From Pedobacter steynii (GTDB lineage Bacteria > Bacteroidota > Bacteroidia > Sphingobacteriales > Sphingobacteriaceae), in NCBI RefSeq assembly GCF_001721645.1, contig NZ_CP017141.1:5208001-5272000 (forward strand): a stretch of DNA of 64,000 nucleotides. The letters are read 5' to 3'. Numbering within the stretch: position 1 is the stretch's first letter; each line of letters opens with the position of its first letter. The position numbers and the translations under genes were made by a program. Below the pieces are notes generated by a model. It worked only from the letters and a program-made list of their open reading frames with translations, had not been told where the DNA came from and searched no databases. Of the stretch, positions 50,735-60,037 are shown in pieces.

Positions 50735-53524
50735 ATGAAGAAATTATTATTGATATGCCTTTTCCAACTTATCCTGAGTTCAGGGGTATTGGGACAAGAA
50801 AAAAGCAAACCTGAAATCGGAGAAGAGGAAATAAATCTGGCTGGAACATGGTCATTTCGCCTGGATTCTCTTAACACAGGGGAGCAGGAAAAATGGTATA
50901 GCAGGCCCGGCTTGTTTTTTGATCAGAAAATAAAATTGCCCGGCACTACCGATGATGCCGGTTTAGGGACGCCCTTAAAGTTGAAACCAGCACTAACGCG
51001 CGAGGTGATGTTGCATTTGTGGCGTAAGCATTCTTATATCGGAGCAGCCTGGTACCAGAAAGAGGTCATCATCCCAGCGTCCTGGAATAATAAACAAGTA
51101 TCACTTTTCCTGGAAAGGGTGATCTGGCAAACCGACGTATGGGTTGACGGGAAAAAAGTAAATGCCCAGGGCGAAAGCCTCAGCGCAGCTCATCATTTTG
51201 ATTTATCAGCTTTTTTAAAACCTGGAAAACACACGATTACGCTGAGGATCGATAACAGTAAAAAATATGATATCGGCGATGGACATGCCTATTCTGCTGA
51301 AACACAGATTATCTGGAATGGGGTAATTGGTAAATTAAAGCTGATTTCCAGACCAGAGGCTTATCTTAAAAATATACAGGTTTTTACAGAAGAAAATTTA
51401 AAGCGGATAAAAATTGTCAGCGAAATTGAGAATAGCCTGGATAAGCAACTGAAGTCAACGCTTAATTTATCCGCGATCAACGGACAGACAAAATTTAAGA
51501 AAACAAATATTCCGGTGTTGTTAAAACCTGGCGAAAATACCATTGTCAGTTATATCGAAATTAATGCCCCTATAAAAAAATGGGATGAGTTTAACCCTTC
51601 GTTATACCATCTGTCTGCATCGGTAAAATATGCAGGTGCAACACATCGCAAAACCACCAGCTTTGGGTTCAGAACTTTAAGTAGCCATGGTACGCAATTG
51701 CTGATTAACGATAGGCCGTTATTTTTAAGGGGAACCCTGGAATGCAATATTTTCCCTTTAACCGGGTATCCGCCAATGGAAGAAGAGGGATGGAAAAAGA
51801 TTTTTGAAAAGGCAAAAGCTTATGGCTTAAATCACCTGCGTTTTCACAGCTGGTGCCCTCCGGAAGCAGCTTTTGAAGCTGCTGATAAACTAGGGTTTTA
51901 CCTGCAGGTGGAATTACCGGCATGGTCCCTTAAAATAGGAAAAAACCAATTGGCTGATGATTTTTTTGATCGGGAGTCCGGCAGGATGATCCGGTATTAT
52001 GGCAACCATCCCTCATTTTGTTTTTGGAGTATGGGTAATGAAATGCAAGGCGATATGAAATGGTTAAGTGATCAGGTGATGAAATTAAAATCATCGGATA
52101 AAAGGAGGATGTACACCACGACTTCCTATACTTTTGAGAAAGGTTTTGGCGACTGGCCGGTACCAGCTGATGATTATTTTATCACACAGCGATCAAAAAA
52201 AGGCTGGGTAAGGGGCCAGGGTGTTTTTGATGTTGAAATGCCTTCTTTTAATAAGGATTACGCCAAATCAGTTGACAGTTTACCTGTTCCAATCGTGACG
52301 CATGAAATCGGGCAGTATGCCGTATATCCCAATCTCAACGAAATTTCCAAATATACCGGCGTACTCAGTCCGGCAAATTTTATTGCTGTAAAAGCTGATC
52401 TTGAGAAAAAGAACATGGCTGCTCTTGCTGATGATTTTACAAATGCCAGTGGGAAGCTGGCGGTATTGCTGTACAAGGAGGAAATTGAAAGAGCATTGAA
52501 AACTAAAGGTATCAGTGGCATTCAGTTATTGGATTTACATGATTTTCCGGGACAGGGAACCGCGTTGGTGGGTATACTTGATGCATTTTGGGATAGTAAA
52601 GGTTTGATAAAGGAGGAAGATTTCAGGAAATTCTGTGCTCCGGTTGTGCCCCTGATCAGATTTGAAAAAGCAACTTATACCAATGATGAAATCTTTAAGG
52701 CCAAAATTGAAGTCGCCAATTTTGGTTCGGTTCCTTTAAAAAATACGAATGTAGTTTGGCAGGTCAGAGGAGCAGATGAGGCCCTGGTTGCATCGGGCAA
52801 AATAAGTGATGTTAATATCAATTTGGGTAATAGTGAGCTGGAAGGGGAGATTAATGCAAGCTTGACTAAAGTGTTGAGCGCCCAGAAATTAACGGTAAAA
52901 GTAAGTATTGAAAATACCGCCTATAACAACAGTTGGGAAATCTGGGTGTATCCTGAAAAAGTAGATGAAGTTGTTGCAGACGTCGTTTTTACAAAGGATT
53001 ACGAGGAAGCACTCCGCGCTTTGGAAGAAGGAAAGAAGGTGCTGTTAAATCCGGCTAAAGAAACAATCAAAGGTGTTGAAGGAAAATTTGTACAGGTATT
53101 CTGGAGTCCTGTTCATTTCCCGAATCAACCAGGTACTATGGGATTATTGATGGATCCAAAACACCCTGTTTTTGAACATTTTCCTACTGATAGCCATACC
53201 AACTGGCAATGGTGGGACCTTTGCAAAAAATCAACTACGTTAGAGCTGGATAGTATCGGCTTGTCGCCCTCGTCTATTGTGTTAAGAAATATAGATAATT
53301 TCTTTAAAAACAGAAACATGGCCAGCATTGTCGAAGCAAAGGTTGGAAATGGAAAGTTATTGCTTTGTACCATGGATATTCATGCCGATCTCAGCAGCAG
53401 ACCTGTGGCAAGGCAATTAAAATATAGCCTGCTGAAATACATGCGGGGTGATCAATTTAATCCTGTTACAGTCTGGGACAGCAAGGACTTCAAAAGAATG
53501 GAAAAGAATTCAGTGCAACGTTAA
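50735..53524 (+). CDS. GH2 family glycoside hydrolase
   Basis: 929 residues from the ATG at 50735. Signal peptide LLLICLFQLILSSGVLGQ. Sandwich domain (NLAGTWSFRLDSLNTGEQEK, YIGAAWYQKEVIIPASWNNK), then the TIM barrel with acid/base E436 in SMGNEMQ and nucleophile E524 in VTHEIGQYAVYP, and a C-terminal domain. Beta-galactosidase or beta-glucuronidase type; exact sugar unknown. Ends 1 bp from the convergent kinase stop. Confidence 0.87.
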   Translation: MKKLLLICLFQLILSSGVLGQEKSKPEIGEEEINLAGTWSFRLDSLNTGEQEKWYSRPGLFFDQKIKLPGTTDDAGLGTPLKLKPALTREVMLHLWRKHSYIGAAWYQKEVIIPASWNNKQVSLFLERVIWQTDVWVDGKKVNAQGESLSAAHHFDLSAFLKPGKHTITLRIDNSKKYDIGDGHAYSAETQIIWNGVIGKLKLISRPEAYLKNIQVFTEENLKRIKIVSEIENSLDKQLKSTLNLSAINGQTKFKKTNIPVLLKPGENTIVSYIEINAPIKKWDEFNPSLYHLSASVKYAGATHRKTTSFGFRTLSSHGTQLLINDRPLFLRGTLECNIFPLTGYPPMEEEGWKKIFEKAKAYGLNHLRFHSWCPPEAAFEAADKLGFYLQVELPAWSLKIGKNQLADDFFDRESGRMIRYYGNHPSFCFWSMGNEMQGDMKWLSDQVMKLKSSDKRRMYTTTSYTFEKGFGDWPVPADDYFITQRSKKGWVRGQGVFDVEMPSFNKDYAKSVDSLPVPIVTHEIGQYAVYPNLNEISKYTGVLSPANFIAVKADLEKKNMAALADDFTNASGKLAVLLYKEEIERALKTKGISGIQLLDLHDFPGQGTALVGILDAFWDSKGLIKEEDFRKFCAPVVPLIRFEKATYTNDEIFKAKIEVANFGSVPLKNTNVVWQVRGADEALVASGKISDVNINLGNSELEGEINASLTKVLSAQKLTVKVSIENTAYNNSWEIWVYPEKVDEVVADVVFTKDYEEALRALEEGKKVLLNPAKETIKGVEGKFVQVFWSPVHFPNQPGTMGLLMDPKHPVFEHFPTDSHTNWQWWDLCKKSTTLELDSIGLSPSSIVLRNIDNFFKNRNMASIVEAKVGNGKLLLCTMDIHADLSSRPVARQLKYSLLKYMRGDQFNPVTVWDSKDFKRMEKNSVQR

Positions 53525-53525
53525 A

Positions 53526-55994
53526 CTACTTTTCTGTTGGAACCAGGTCAAACTCAATGCTGATGGAGAGCCCTTTGTCTGATACGATTTCTGCTGTTCC
53601 ACCAAGTTGTTCGGCAAGTCCCCTGATCAGGGTCATTCCCATAGTCTTGCTTTGATCAAGGTCTTGCGGAAGGCCAATGCCATTGTCACTGATGCGAAAA
53701 GTATATCTTTCATTTGGGTTTTTGCTAAGGCTGATATGGGTTTCTCCCGGGCTGTTGTTCGGAAATGCATATTTAATGATATTGGTAATGGCTTCATTTA
53801 CGATGAGCCCCAGTGGTGTTGCCTGGGTAATGTCGAAAGATATTTTCGGAACCTCAATGAGGAAATTAATTCTTTGGCCAACATGAAAGGTATCGCAGAG
53901 GAACTTCACCAGGTCGTGTATATAGGCGTGAATGTCTACTATATTCAGGTCTTCCGATTGAAAAAGCTTCTGATGGATCAGCGAGATAGACTGGATTCTG
54001 TTCTGACTATCCTTGATGGCCAATCTTGCTTCTTCATTATCCAGATAGTTCAGCTGTGAATTCAATAAACTGGCTACCACCTGAAGGTTGTTCTTGATCC
54101 GGTGATGGATTTCTTTAATCAGCCATTCCTTTTCGTTCAGCAGTTTTTCCTGGCTCTCCAGCAACAGCTCCAGTGAATGGTTCTTATGGGTGATGATCTG
54201 CTGCTGCGCTAAAAGTTGCTGGTTGGCTTTTTTTCGGTGATGGTAGTTGCGGTAGACCAGGCCGATAATGAGCAGTAGGGCTGCTATTCCGGCAAAAGTG
54301 ATTTTATTGGTCAGGTCTGCTTTCTGCAATTTACCCAGCTGAAGGATACTTTCCTTGCGTAGCAACTGGTTGTCTTTTTCCTGTTGTTTGGACTGGTATC
54401 GAAGGGCCATTTCGGAGATGGTCCGGTTTGCCGAGGCATTTAACAGGGAATCTGAGATTAACTTGTAAAGTTTATAATGTACAATTGCCGAGTCCAGTCT
54501 ATTTGTGGCAGAATCCAGCTGGTACAAAGAAAGATATACATTTTTGATTTTAGAAAGGGGGTAGGTACCGGCTGGCAGCAGGGCAATCTTGTTAAAATAG
54601 GTCCTGGCATTGGCGAAGGATTTCGTGTGCATGTAAAATGAGCCAATGCTATAAAAGCCTTCTGCTTTGTGAAAGAAATGCCCGGGTATTTTCTTTTCCC
54701 AACGGATCATTTCGAGGAAATGTGTTTCTGCAAGCGGGTTGTTTTTCAGGGCTTCGTAGCATTTTCCCCGGATACCGGCAATGATCATCCTCCCCAGTTC
54801 ACTTGGTTCTACCTTTGGGATGTTGGAATCCAGTACCTTGAATACTTCGTGTATTTTGCCCTGGATAATCAGCTGATCTGCAAGGTTTTTGACTGCAGTA
54901 AGTTTTGCGTCACTTTCTCTCGGATCTGTCCATTCCACCGCTTTTAGGAAGTAACTGATACTTCGCTGGGTGTCTCCCAGGTCTCCATATATCCTGGCCA
55001 GATTGCTGTAAAAGTAGCCTGCGGAAGCATCGCTTTCTGTCAGCTCCATGAACTCTATTGCAGAGATTGCATAGGATAGGGCGGCTTTCTGGCTCCCGCT
55101 GAACTGGTTAATTGCCGAGAGGAGGTCGTAGGTAAATTGCAGGTTTTTATAACCCAGCTTCTGGTATCTTTTTAGCACAGAAAGCAGTTGCTGTTCTGCA
55201 AGTTTAAGCTTTCCGAGGTTTAGGTTTACATCTGCGATTCCTTTTTCCATTCCGATTTCCTGCTCCGTCTGACCAATCTTTTTATAATACATCAGTGCGC
55301 GCTCGTAGAACCTGATTTTCTCGCTGGAAAAAGGAAGGTGATCGCCGATTCTGGAGGCTGTGGCTGCAGCGAGCTCGTCATCTCCGGTAGCTTCACAATC
55401 CTTTAGAAGCTGGGCAAAATGCTGGTCTGACTTTTCCCGCTGACCGCCTTCCCGGTAAAGGTCGCAAAGGTAAAGTTCGGCCTCATGTACCAGTTTAAGT
55501 GCATTCTTTGATCCGGCTATTTTTTTTGCCTGTTGGAGAAAGCGGAATGCCGTATCGAGGTCGCCCTTATGTTCCCCTCTTTTATAGACAAAATAGCTAC
55601 CGGCATTGATCAGCATTCTGGCTATGGTTAGCCCGTCCATTCCTGAGGTCTGGGCCAGGGCAGCTTTAGTGGCGCCTTTTCTGAGCAATACTTCTGAAAG
55701 TACGGTTCGGCTTTCTTTGCTGCCTTCAGAACCGTGGCCATTTTTACTGTTTTCTGTTGCAGCCAATGCGAAGAAGTAGGCGCTGTCCAGGTTTTGTTTG
55801 GTACCTGACTTGTTATAAAGGTAGAACCTGCTTAGTTTGATCTGATAATGGCTTCTGTTTGCTGCATCCTTCTGTTTGGACAACAAGGTCCTGAGCTCGG
55901 GGAGGCTATTCCGCAGATTGGTCTGGGCAACTCCCGACAAGGGTAGTAAATATAAAATAAGGTAAAGAAGACAACACCTAATCGGTAAACTCAT
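53526..55994 (-). CDS. TPR sensor histidine kinase (HisKA_2 type)
   Basis: 822 residues. Signal peptide (LILYLLPLSGVAQ), long TPR region (about 30-560), one membrane helix (ITFAGIAALLLIIGLVYRNY, about 570-590), a coiled linker, phospho-acceptor His in WLIKEIHHRIKNNLQVVASL and HATPase motifs VNEAITNIIKYAFPNN, ISDNGIGLPQ and GMTLIRGLAEQLGG. Overlaps its sigma-54 response-regulator gene by 17 bp. Periplasmic TPR sensing is inferred. Confidence 0.9.
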   Translation of the reverse strand: MSLPIRCCLLYLILYLLPLSGVAQTNLRNSLPELRTLLSKQKDAANRSHYQIKLSRFYLYNKSGTKQNLDSAYFFALAATENSKNGHGSEGSKESRTVLSEVLLRKGATKAALAQTSGMDGLTIARMLINAGSYFVYKRGEHKGDLDTAFRFLQQAKKIAGSKNALKLVHEAELYLCDLYREGGQREKSDQHFAQLLKDCEATGDDELAAATASRIGDHLPFSSEKIRFYERALMYYKKIGQTEQEIGMEKGIADVNLNLGKLKLAEQQLLSVLKRYQKLGYKNLQFTYDLLSAINQFSGSQKAALSYAISAIEFMELTESDASAGYFYSNLARIYGDLGDTQRSISYFLKAVEWTDPRESDAKLTAVKNLADQLIIQGKIHEVFKVLDSNIPKVEPSELGRMIIAGIRGKCYEALKNNPLAETHFLEMIRWEKKIPGHFFHKAEGFYSIGSFYMHTKSFANARTYFNKIALLPAGTYPLSKIKNVYLSLYQLDSATNRLDSAIVHYKLYKLISDSLLNASANRTISEMALRYQSKQQEKDNQLLRKESILQLGKLQKADLTNKITFAGIAALLLIIGLVYRNYHHRKKANQQLLAQQQIITHKNHSLELLLESQEKLLNEKEWLIKEIHHRIKNNLQVVASLLNSQLNYLDNEEARLAIKDSQNRIQSISLIHQKLFQSEDLNIVDIHAYIHDLVKFLCDTFHVGQRINFLIEVPKISFDITQATPLGLIVNEAITNIIKYAFPNNSPGETHISLSKNPNERYTFRISDNGIGLPQDLDQSKTMGMTLIRGLAEQLGGTAEIVSDKGLSISIEFDLVPTEK

Positions 55995-57957
55995 ACGTAA
56001 TTCCCAGTTTTTTGATTTTAGAATTTAGCGTGGTGGAGGGGATATTCAGCAGTTCTGCGGCTCCCCCCGGACCGGAGATTTTACCTTTACATAAATGAAG
56101 GATTTCCAGTATATAAGCTTTTTCCACTTCTTCGAGGGTTTTGGTTTTTCCCGCTGCAGGTTGATTTACACTTGCTGACTGATTTCCGATAGAGGTTTGG
56201 TTCCCGTCGGGGTATAGGGTGCCGTTGGCCGGATGACCGGTTTGTTTTCCGGAAGCAAGTCCGGTATCGGTAATCTCAGTTCCCGAACTTAGCAGCACTG
56301 CCCGTTCAATCAGGTGTTCCAGTTCGCGGATATTGCCCGGCCAGTCGTAGGCCATTAACTGCTGAAGCGCAGCTGCCGAAATGGATTTGACCGCTCTTTC
56401 AGATTTGTTGCTATATTTTTCAATGAAATGATAGGCGAGGGCCTCAATATCCTCTTTCCGCTGACGCAGGGAGGGAAGTTCGATCGGGAATACGTTGAGG
56501 CGGTAGTATAAATCAAGCCGGAACCTTCCTTCTGCCACTTCTTTTTCCAGGTTGCGGTTAGTTGCGGTAATGATCCGTACGTTTATTTTTTTTGTTTGAT
56601 TTGCCCCCAGGCGTTCGATTTCTTTTTCCTGAAGTACCCGAAGGAGCTTAACCTGGGCTTCCAGTGGCAGTTCTCCGATCTCATCCAAAAAGATGGTGCT
56701 CCCATCGGCCTGTTCAAATTTTCCTATCCTTCGGTCGCTGGCACCGGTAAAAGCACCTTTTTCATGACCAAAAAGTGTGGATTCGATCAAAGTGAGCGGT
56801 AATGCTGCACAATTCACGGTAACCATCTTTTTCGACTTTCTTGGTGAAAGTTCGTGTAAGATCTGCGCGATCCGTTCTTTACCCGTTCCGCTTTCGCCAA
56901 GAATGAGTACAGAGGTGTCATCAGCGGCAACAATTTTCACTTTATCAAATACGGAATTTAACAGCGGACTATTACCAATGATCCTATAGAAATGGGAGGC
57001 AGGCACCTGATTCAGTTTAACTTCTTTAATTTCGGCAACAGGTTTACTGAAGAATACTTCATCAATCATTGCACTGAATGCGGTCATGATCTGATTGGCC
57101 AGGTCTACATGGATGCTGTTGTAAAGTTCTTTTTCTTTGCTGAAGAATGCCACCCGGTAAAGGTCGCCTTTAGGATCTGTAATGCTGGTCATGATGGCAG
57201 ACTCCAATCCGAATTGATCAGAGATGACTTGCGTCCAGCGGTCTTCCATGCGCAGTTTTCTGAATTCGTAAGCGCAGTGCAATTGCTTGTCGAGCTTTAA
57301 GCCCAGCGGGTCCCAGAGTTTGTAATCGCGGCTGGATACAGAAAGCAGTTTGAGCATCGATTCTGTAGTTTCCAGCTGATAGTTTCCGGAGGGCGATTTG
57401 ATGACACTGCAGTCGCGGGCCGGACTGCGGGGATTTATCCTGGTCAGAAACAGCTGGTCGAAAGGTAAGACTGGTTGCAGCAATTGGGCAATTTGCTTGA
57501 CCTTTTCTGCACTGGCTTCCTTTTTTGTACTGATGGCCGCTAGTTGCTGCACCAGCCCCATCTGATGCTGAAGGTTATATTTAATGTTTTGTCCATGCCG
57601 GTATTGAGCAATGTCCAGCATCACCAACAGGTCCTTTTCCCGGAATGGTTTAACCAGAAATCCGTATGGTAGTGTTGCTTTCGCGGCCTGAAGGATGGTC
57701 TGATTTGTATTGGCAGAAATGTAAATGAAAGGAATGTCCATGTTAGAGAGTTGAATCCCCAGGTCTATTCCGGTACGCTCTCCCTGCAGGAAAATATCAA
57801 TAAGTACCCAGTCGGGTTGCTGTTCGGCGATGAGTTCCAATGCCCTTGCTACCGAAGGCGCAATGCCACAGCTGTCGTACCCTGCTTTTTTCAGCATCAG
57901 GCTGAGGTCATTGGCGACAATAAACTCATCCTCAACGATCAAAATCTTATCTTTCAT
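55978..57957 (-). CDS. Sigma-54-dependent response regulator
   Basis: 659 residues. Receiver domain (MKDKILIVEDEFIVANDLSL) with Asp54 in WVLIDIFLQG; a middle GAF-like region (about 130-300); AAA domain with Walker A GESGTGKERIAQIL, GAFTGA loop GHEKGAFTGAS, Walker B IFLDEIGELP and sensor NVFPIELPSLRQRKEDIEAL; FIS-type HTH AAELLNIPSTTLNSKIKKLG. Activates sigma-54 promoters after phosphorylation by the overlapping TPR kinase. Upstream DNA (58063-58076) has a near-palindrome TCGTGAATTTACGA. Confidence 0.9.
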   Translation of the reverse strand: MKDKILIVEDEFIVANDLSLMLKKAGYDSCGIAPSVARALELIAEQQPDWVLIDIFLQGERTGIDLGIQLSNMDIPFIYISANTNQTILQAAKATLPYGFLVKPFREKDLLVMLDIAQYRHGQNIKYNLQHQMGLVQQLAAISTKKEASAEKVKQIAQLLQPVLPFDQLFLTRINPRSPARDCSVIKSPSGNYQLETTESMLKLLSVSSRDYKLWDPLGLKLDKQLHCAYEFRKLRMEDRWTQVISDQFGLESAIMTSITDPKGDLYRVAFFSKEKELYNSIHVDLANQIMTAFSAMIDEVFFSKPVAEIKEVKLNQVPASHFYRIIGNSPLLNSVFDKVKIVAADDTSVLILGESGTGKERIAQILHELSPRKSKKMVTVNCAALPLTLIESTLFGHEKGAFTGASDRRIGKFEQADGSTIFLDEIGELPLEAQVKLLRVLQEKEIERLGANQTKKINVRIITATNRNLEKEVAEGRFRLDLYYRLNVFPIELPSLRQRKEDIEALAYHFIEKYSNKSERAVKSISAAALQQLMAYDWPGNIRELEHLIERAVLLSSGTEITDTGLASGKQTGHPANGTLYPDGNQTSIGNQSASVNQPAAGKTKTLEEVEKAYILEILHLCKGKISGPGGAAELLNIPSTTLNSKIKKLGITYEFTD

Positions 57958-58086
57958 TTCCTGTTTCTTTCAGGGTTATCATTTACCAAATAAAATGCCA
58001 TGCGTTAAGGCCTTGATTTGCTTTGTTTTAGGTGTTTTTCATCAGTAAAAATTGATGATATATCGTGAATTTACGAATCCATTCTG

Positions 58087-59193
58087 CTAACGTAGCATGT
58101 GTTTTCTCGAAATATTCAGTTTCTTAAGTTTTGAGTTTAAGGTGGTTGCCGGTACGCCCAGTATTTTTGCGGCGCCTGCAGGGCCGGATATTTTACCGCC
58201 ACAACGTTTTAATACAGAAAGGATATGGCTACGTTCATTTTCAGCAATGGTTTTGATGTTCGAAACCTGATCAGCATCAGAGGCTTTTCCTGCCGGATCC
58301 GGAAGGGGGATGTCTTTGATGAGGGCTGTTTTTGTCAGGAGCATGCTTCTTTCCATCAGGTGTTCCAGCTCTCTGATGTTTCCGGGCCAGTCGTACGCCA
58401 TCAGCACTTTAAGCGCATTTTTAGATAATTGTTTGGGCTTGGCTCCGGTTTTCATGGCCAGTTTGCGGAGAAAATGATAAGATAGCTGTTCAATGTCCTC
58501 TTTTCTTTCTCTTAACGGAGGCAGCTGGATTGGAAACACATTGAGCCGGTAAAAAAGATCACTCCTAAACCTTCCTTCCTGTACTTCTTTCAGCAGGTCA
58601 AGATTGGTTGCAGCGATGATTCTTGCATCGGTATGGATTACCTGTTGTCCTCCCAGGCGCTCGATTTCTTTTTCCTGCAATGCCCGCAGTAGTTTTCCCT
58701 GAAGCTCCAGCGGGAGTTCGGCAATCTCATCCAGAAATAAGGTGCTGTGATCTGCCAGTTCGAATTTCCCTATTCTGCGTTCCAGGGCACCGGTAAAACT
58801 TCCTTTTTCGTGTCCGAAAAGTTCACTCTCGGCCAGGTTAGATGGAATAGAAGCACAATTGAGTTTGACCATCGGTTTAACCTTTCTGGAAGAGGCATGG
58901 TGGATCGCTCTTGCGACCAGCTCTTTCCCTGTACCCGTTTCGCCTAGGATCAGCACGGTACTGTTGGAAGCCGCTACCTGCGCTATTGAGTTCAGCACCT
59001 GCCGGATCAATGGACTATTGCCCACAATATCATCATGATAGTTGAGGTATGCCTCAGTGGCCGACGGCAATTCTTCTGCTTCCAGTTGTTGCTGATACCC
59101 AATGATTTCCAGCTGCTGTCTTGCAATGATTTCCTTTGCTGTCTTAAGCTCTTCGCGAAGTTGAATGAGCATCTCTCGTTCCCCGTATTTCAT
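58087..59193 (-). CDS. Sigma-54-dependent activator without receiver domain
   Basis: 368 residues. A short coiled coil (EMLIQLREELKTAKEIIARQ) replaces a sensing domain. AAA: GETGTGKELVARAI, GHEKGSFTGALERR (the usual GAFTGA loop reads GSFTGA), LFLDEIAELP, RNIRELEHLMERSM-type region as NIRELEHLMERSM, and FIS HTH AAKILGVPATTLNSKLKKLN. Constitutively competent or controlled by a partner protein. Divergent from the hydrolase operon; very similar in build to the adjacent regulator. Confidence 0.88.
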   Translation of the reverse strand: MKYGEREMLIQLREELKTAKEIIARQQLEIIGYQQQLEAEELPSATEAYLNYHDDIVGNSPLIRQVLNSIAQVAASNSTVLILGETGTGKELVARAIHHASSRKVKPMVKLNCASIPSNLAESELFGHEKGSFTGALERRIGKFELADHSTLFLDEIAELPLELQGKLLRALQEKEIERLGGQQVIHTDARIIAATNLDLLKEVQEGRFRSDLFYRLNVFPIQLPPLRERKEDIEQLSYHFLRKLAMKTGAKPKQLSKNALKVLMAYDWPGNIRELEHLMERSMLLTKTALIKDIPLPDPAGKASDADQVSNIKTIAENERSHILSVLKRCGGKISGPAGAAKILGVPATTLNSKLKKLNISRKHMLR

Positions 59194-59237
59194 TTCCCGA
59201 AGATACTAAAGCTGCAAATTAAAATAAGAATCAGGAG

Positions 59238-59279
59238 GTCATTTTACGACTATACGTAAATCCGCCTTCGTAAAATGAC
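59238..59279. promoter_or_regulatory. Candidate enhancer: 12-bp perfect inverted repeat
   Basis: GTCATTTTACGA (59238-59249) and its exact complement TCGTAAAATGAC (59268-59279) separated by 18 bp, so half-sites are 30 bp apart, about three helix turns. It lies between the sigma-54 activator and the divergent hydrolase operon, about 65-110 bp upstream of a candidate sigma-54 promoter. Confidence 0.7.
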
Positions 59280-59345
59280 GAAATAAAGTAAGTTTTAATT
59301 TGTGGTGAATGAATTAAGTGTTTGTGGATCAGTTGATTATTTGCT

Positions 59346-59361
59346 TGGTATGCTTGTTGGT
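59346..59361 (+). promoter_or_regulatory. Candidate sigma-54 promoter of the hydrolase operon
   Basis: TGGTATG, 4 bp, TTGGT: the -24 GG is kept and TTG lies at the -12 position, but the consensus GC at -12 is GG. Start site would be about 15 bp before the ATG at 59387. Weak match on its own; supported by the neighbouring activator and inverted repeat. Confidence 0.35.
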
Positions 59362-59386
59362 TAGCCCAGGTCAAAAATTTAAAATT

Positions 59387-60019
59387 ATGAAACCATCACC
59401 AAATCTTTTATCGCCGGAAAACCACGCCTTAGTATTAATCGACTTTGAAGGCCAGATGGCTTTTGCTACCAAAAGCATTTCAATTACTGAATTGAGAACC
59501 AATGTTGCCATTGTTGCCGGTGCTTCGCAGATTTTCAAAGTACCTACTATCGTGACTACCGTTGCAGAAGATTCTTTTGCCGGGCCTGTATTTCCGGAAA
59601 TTGAAGAATTCTACCCGCAGGCAAGTTCAGGTTATATCGACCGGACGTCTATGAATACCTGGGAAGATGAAGCGGCTTATAAAGCCATCACCGGCACGGG
59701 AAAACAAAAACTGGTGCTTGCCGGCCTATGGACAGGCGTATGTATTGTGGGCCCTGCATTATCTGCCTTATCTGAAGGATTTGATGTTTTTGTAATTACT
59801 GATGCCTGTGGAGATGTGAGTGCAGAAGCACACGAAAGAGCCATTCAGCGAATGGTACATGCAGGCGTGAAGCCAATTACTTCTGTTCAGTACATTCTGG
59901 AATTGCAAAGAGACTGGGCAAGAACCGAGACTTATGTGGCCGTGACTGACCTGATGAAAAAGTATGGTGCCGGATATGGTTTGGGAATTCAGTATGCGCA
60001 TAAAATGATCAAACACTAA
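59387..60019 (+). CDS. Isochorismatase-like hydrolase
   Basis: 210 residues from the ATG at 59387. Cysteine-hydrolase fold: Asp in HALVLIDFEGQMAF, and nucleophile Cys in LAGLWTGVCIVGPALSALSE; the Lys lies in TGKQKLVLAG or nearby. The family includes isochorismatases, nicotinamidases and amidases; substrate not readable. First gene of an operon with the porin (18 bp to its ATG). Confidence 0.85.
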   Translation: MKPSPNLLSPENHALVLIDFEGQMAFATKSISITELRTNVAIVAGASQIFKVPTIVTTVAEDSFAGPVFPEIEEFYPQASSGYIDRTSMNTWEDEAAYKAITGTGKQKLVLAGLWTGVCIVGPALSALSEGFDVFVITDACGDVSAEAHERAIQRMVHAGVKPITSVQYILELQRDWARTETYVAVTDLMKKYGAGYGLGIQYAHKMIKH

Positions 60020-60037
60020 TTGTCATTCCAGATAAAA

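Noticed and set aside
39632..53524. A polysaccharide utilisation locus joining SusC/SusD with the GH2 gene
   Set aside because: The GH2 gene lies 6.7 kb away beyond rocD, lrp and a cytochrome operon on mixed strands, with several terminators between.
59326..59344. GG...TTGC as a sigma-54 promoter
   Set aside because: The spacing between GG and GC is 15 bp instead of 10.
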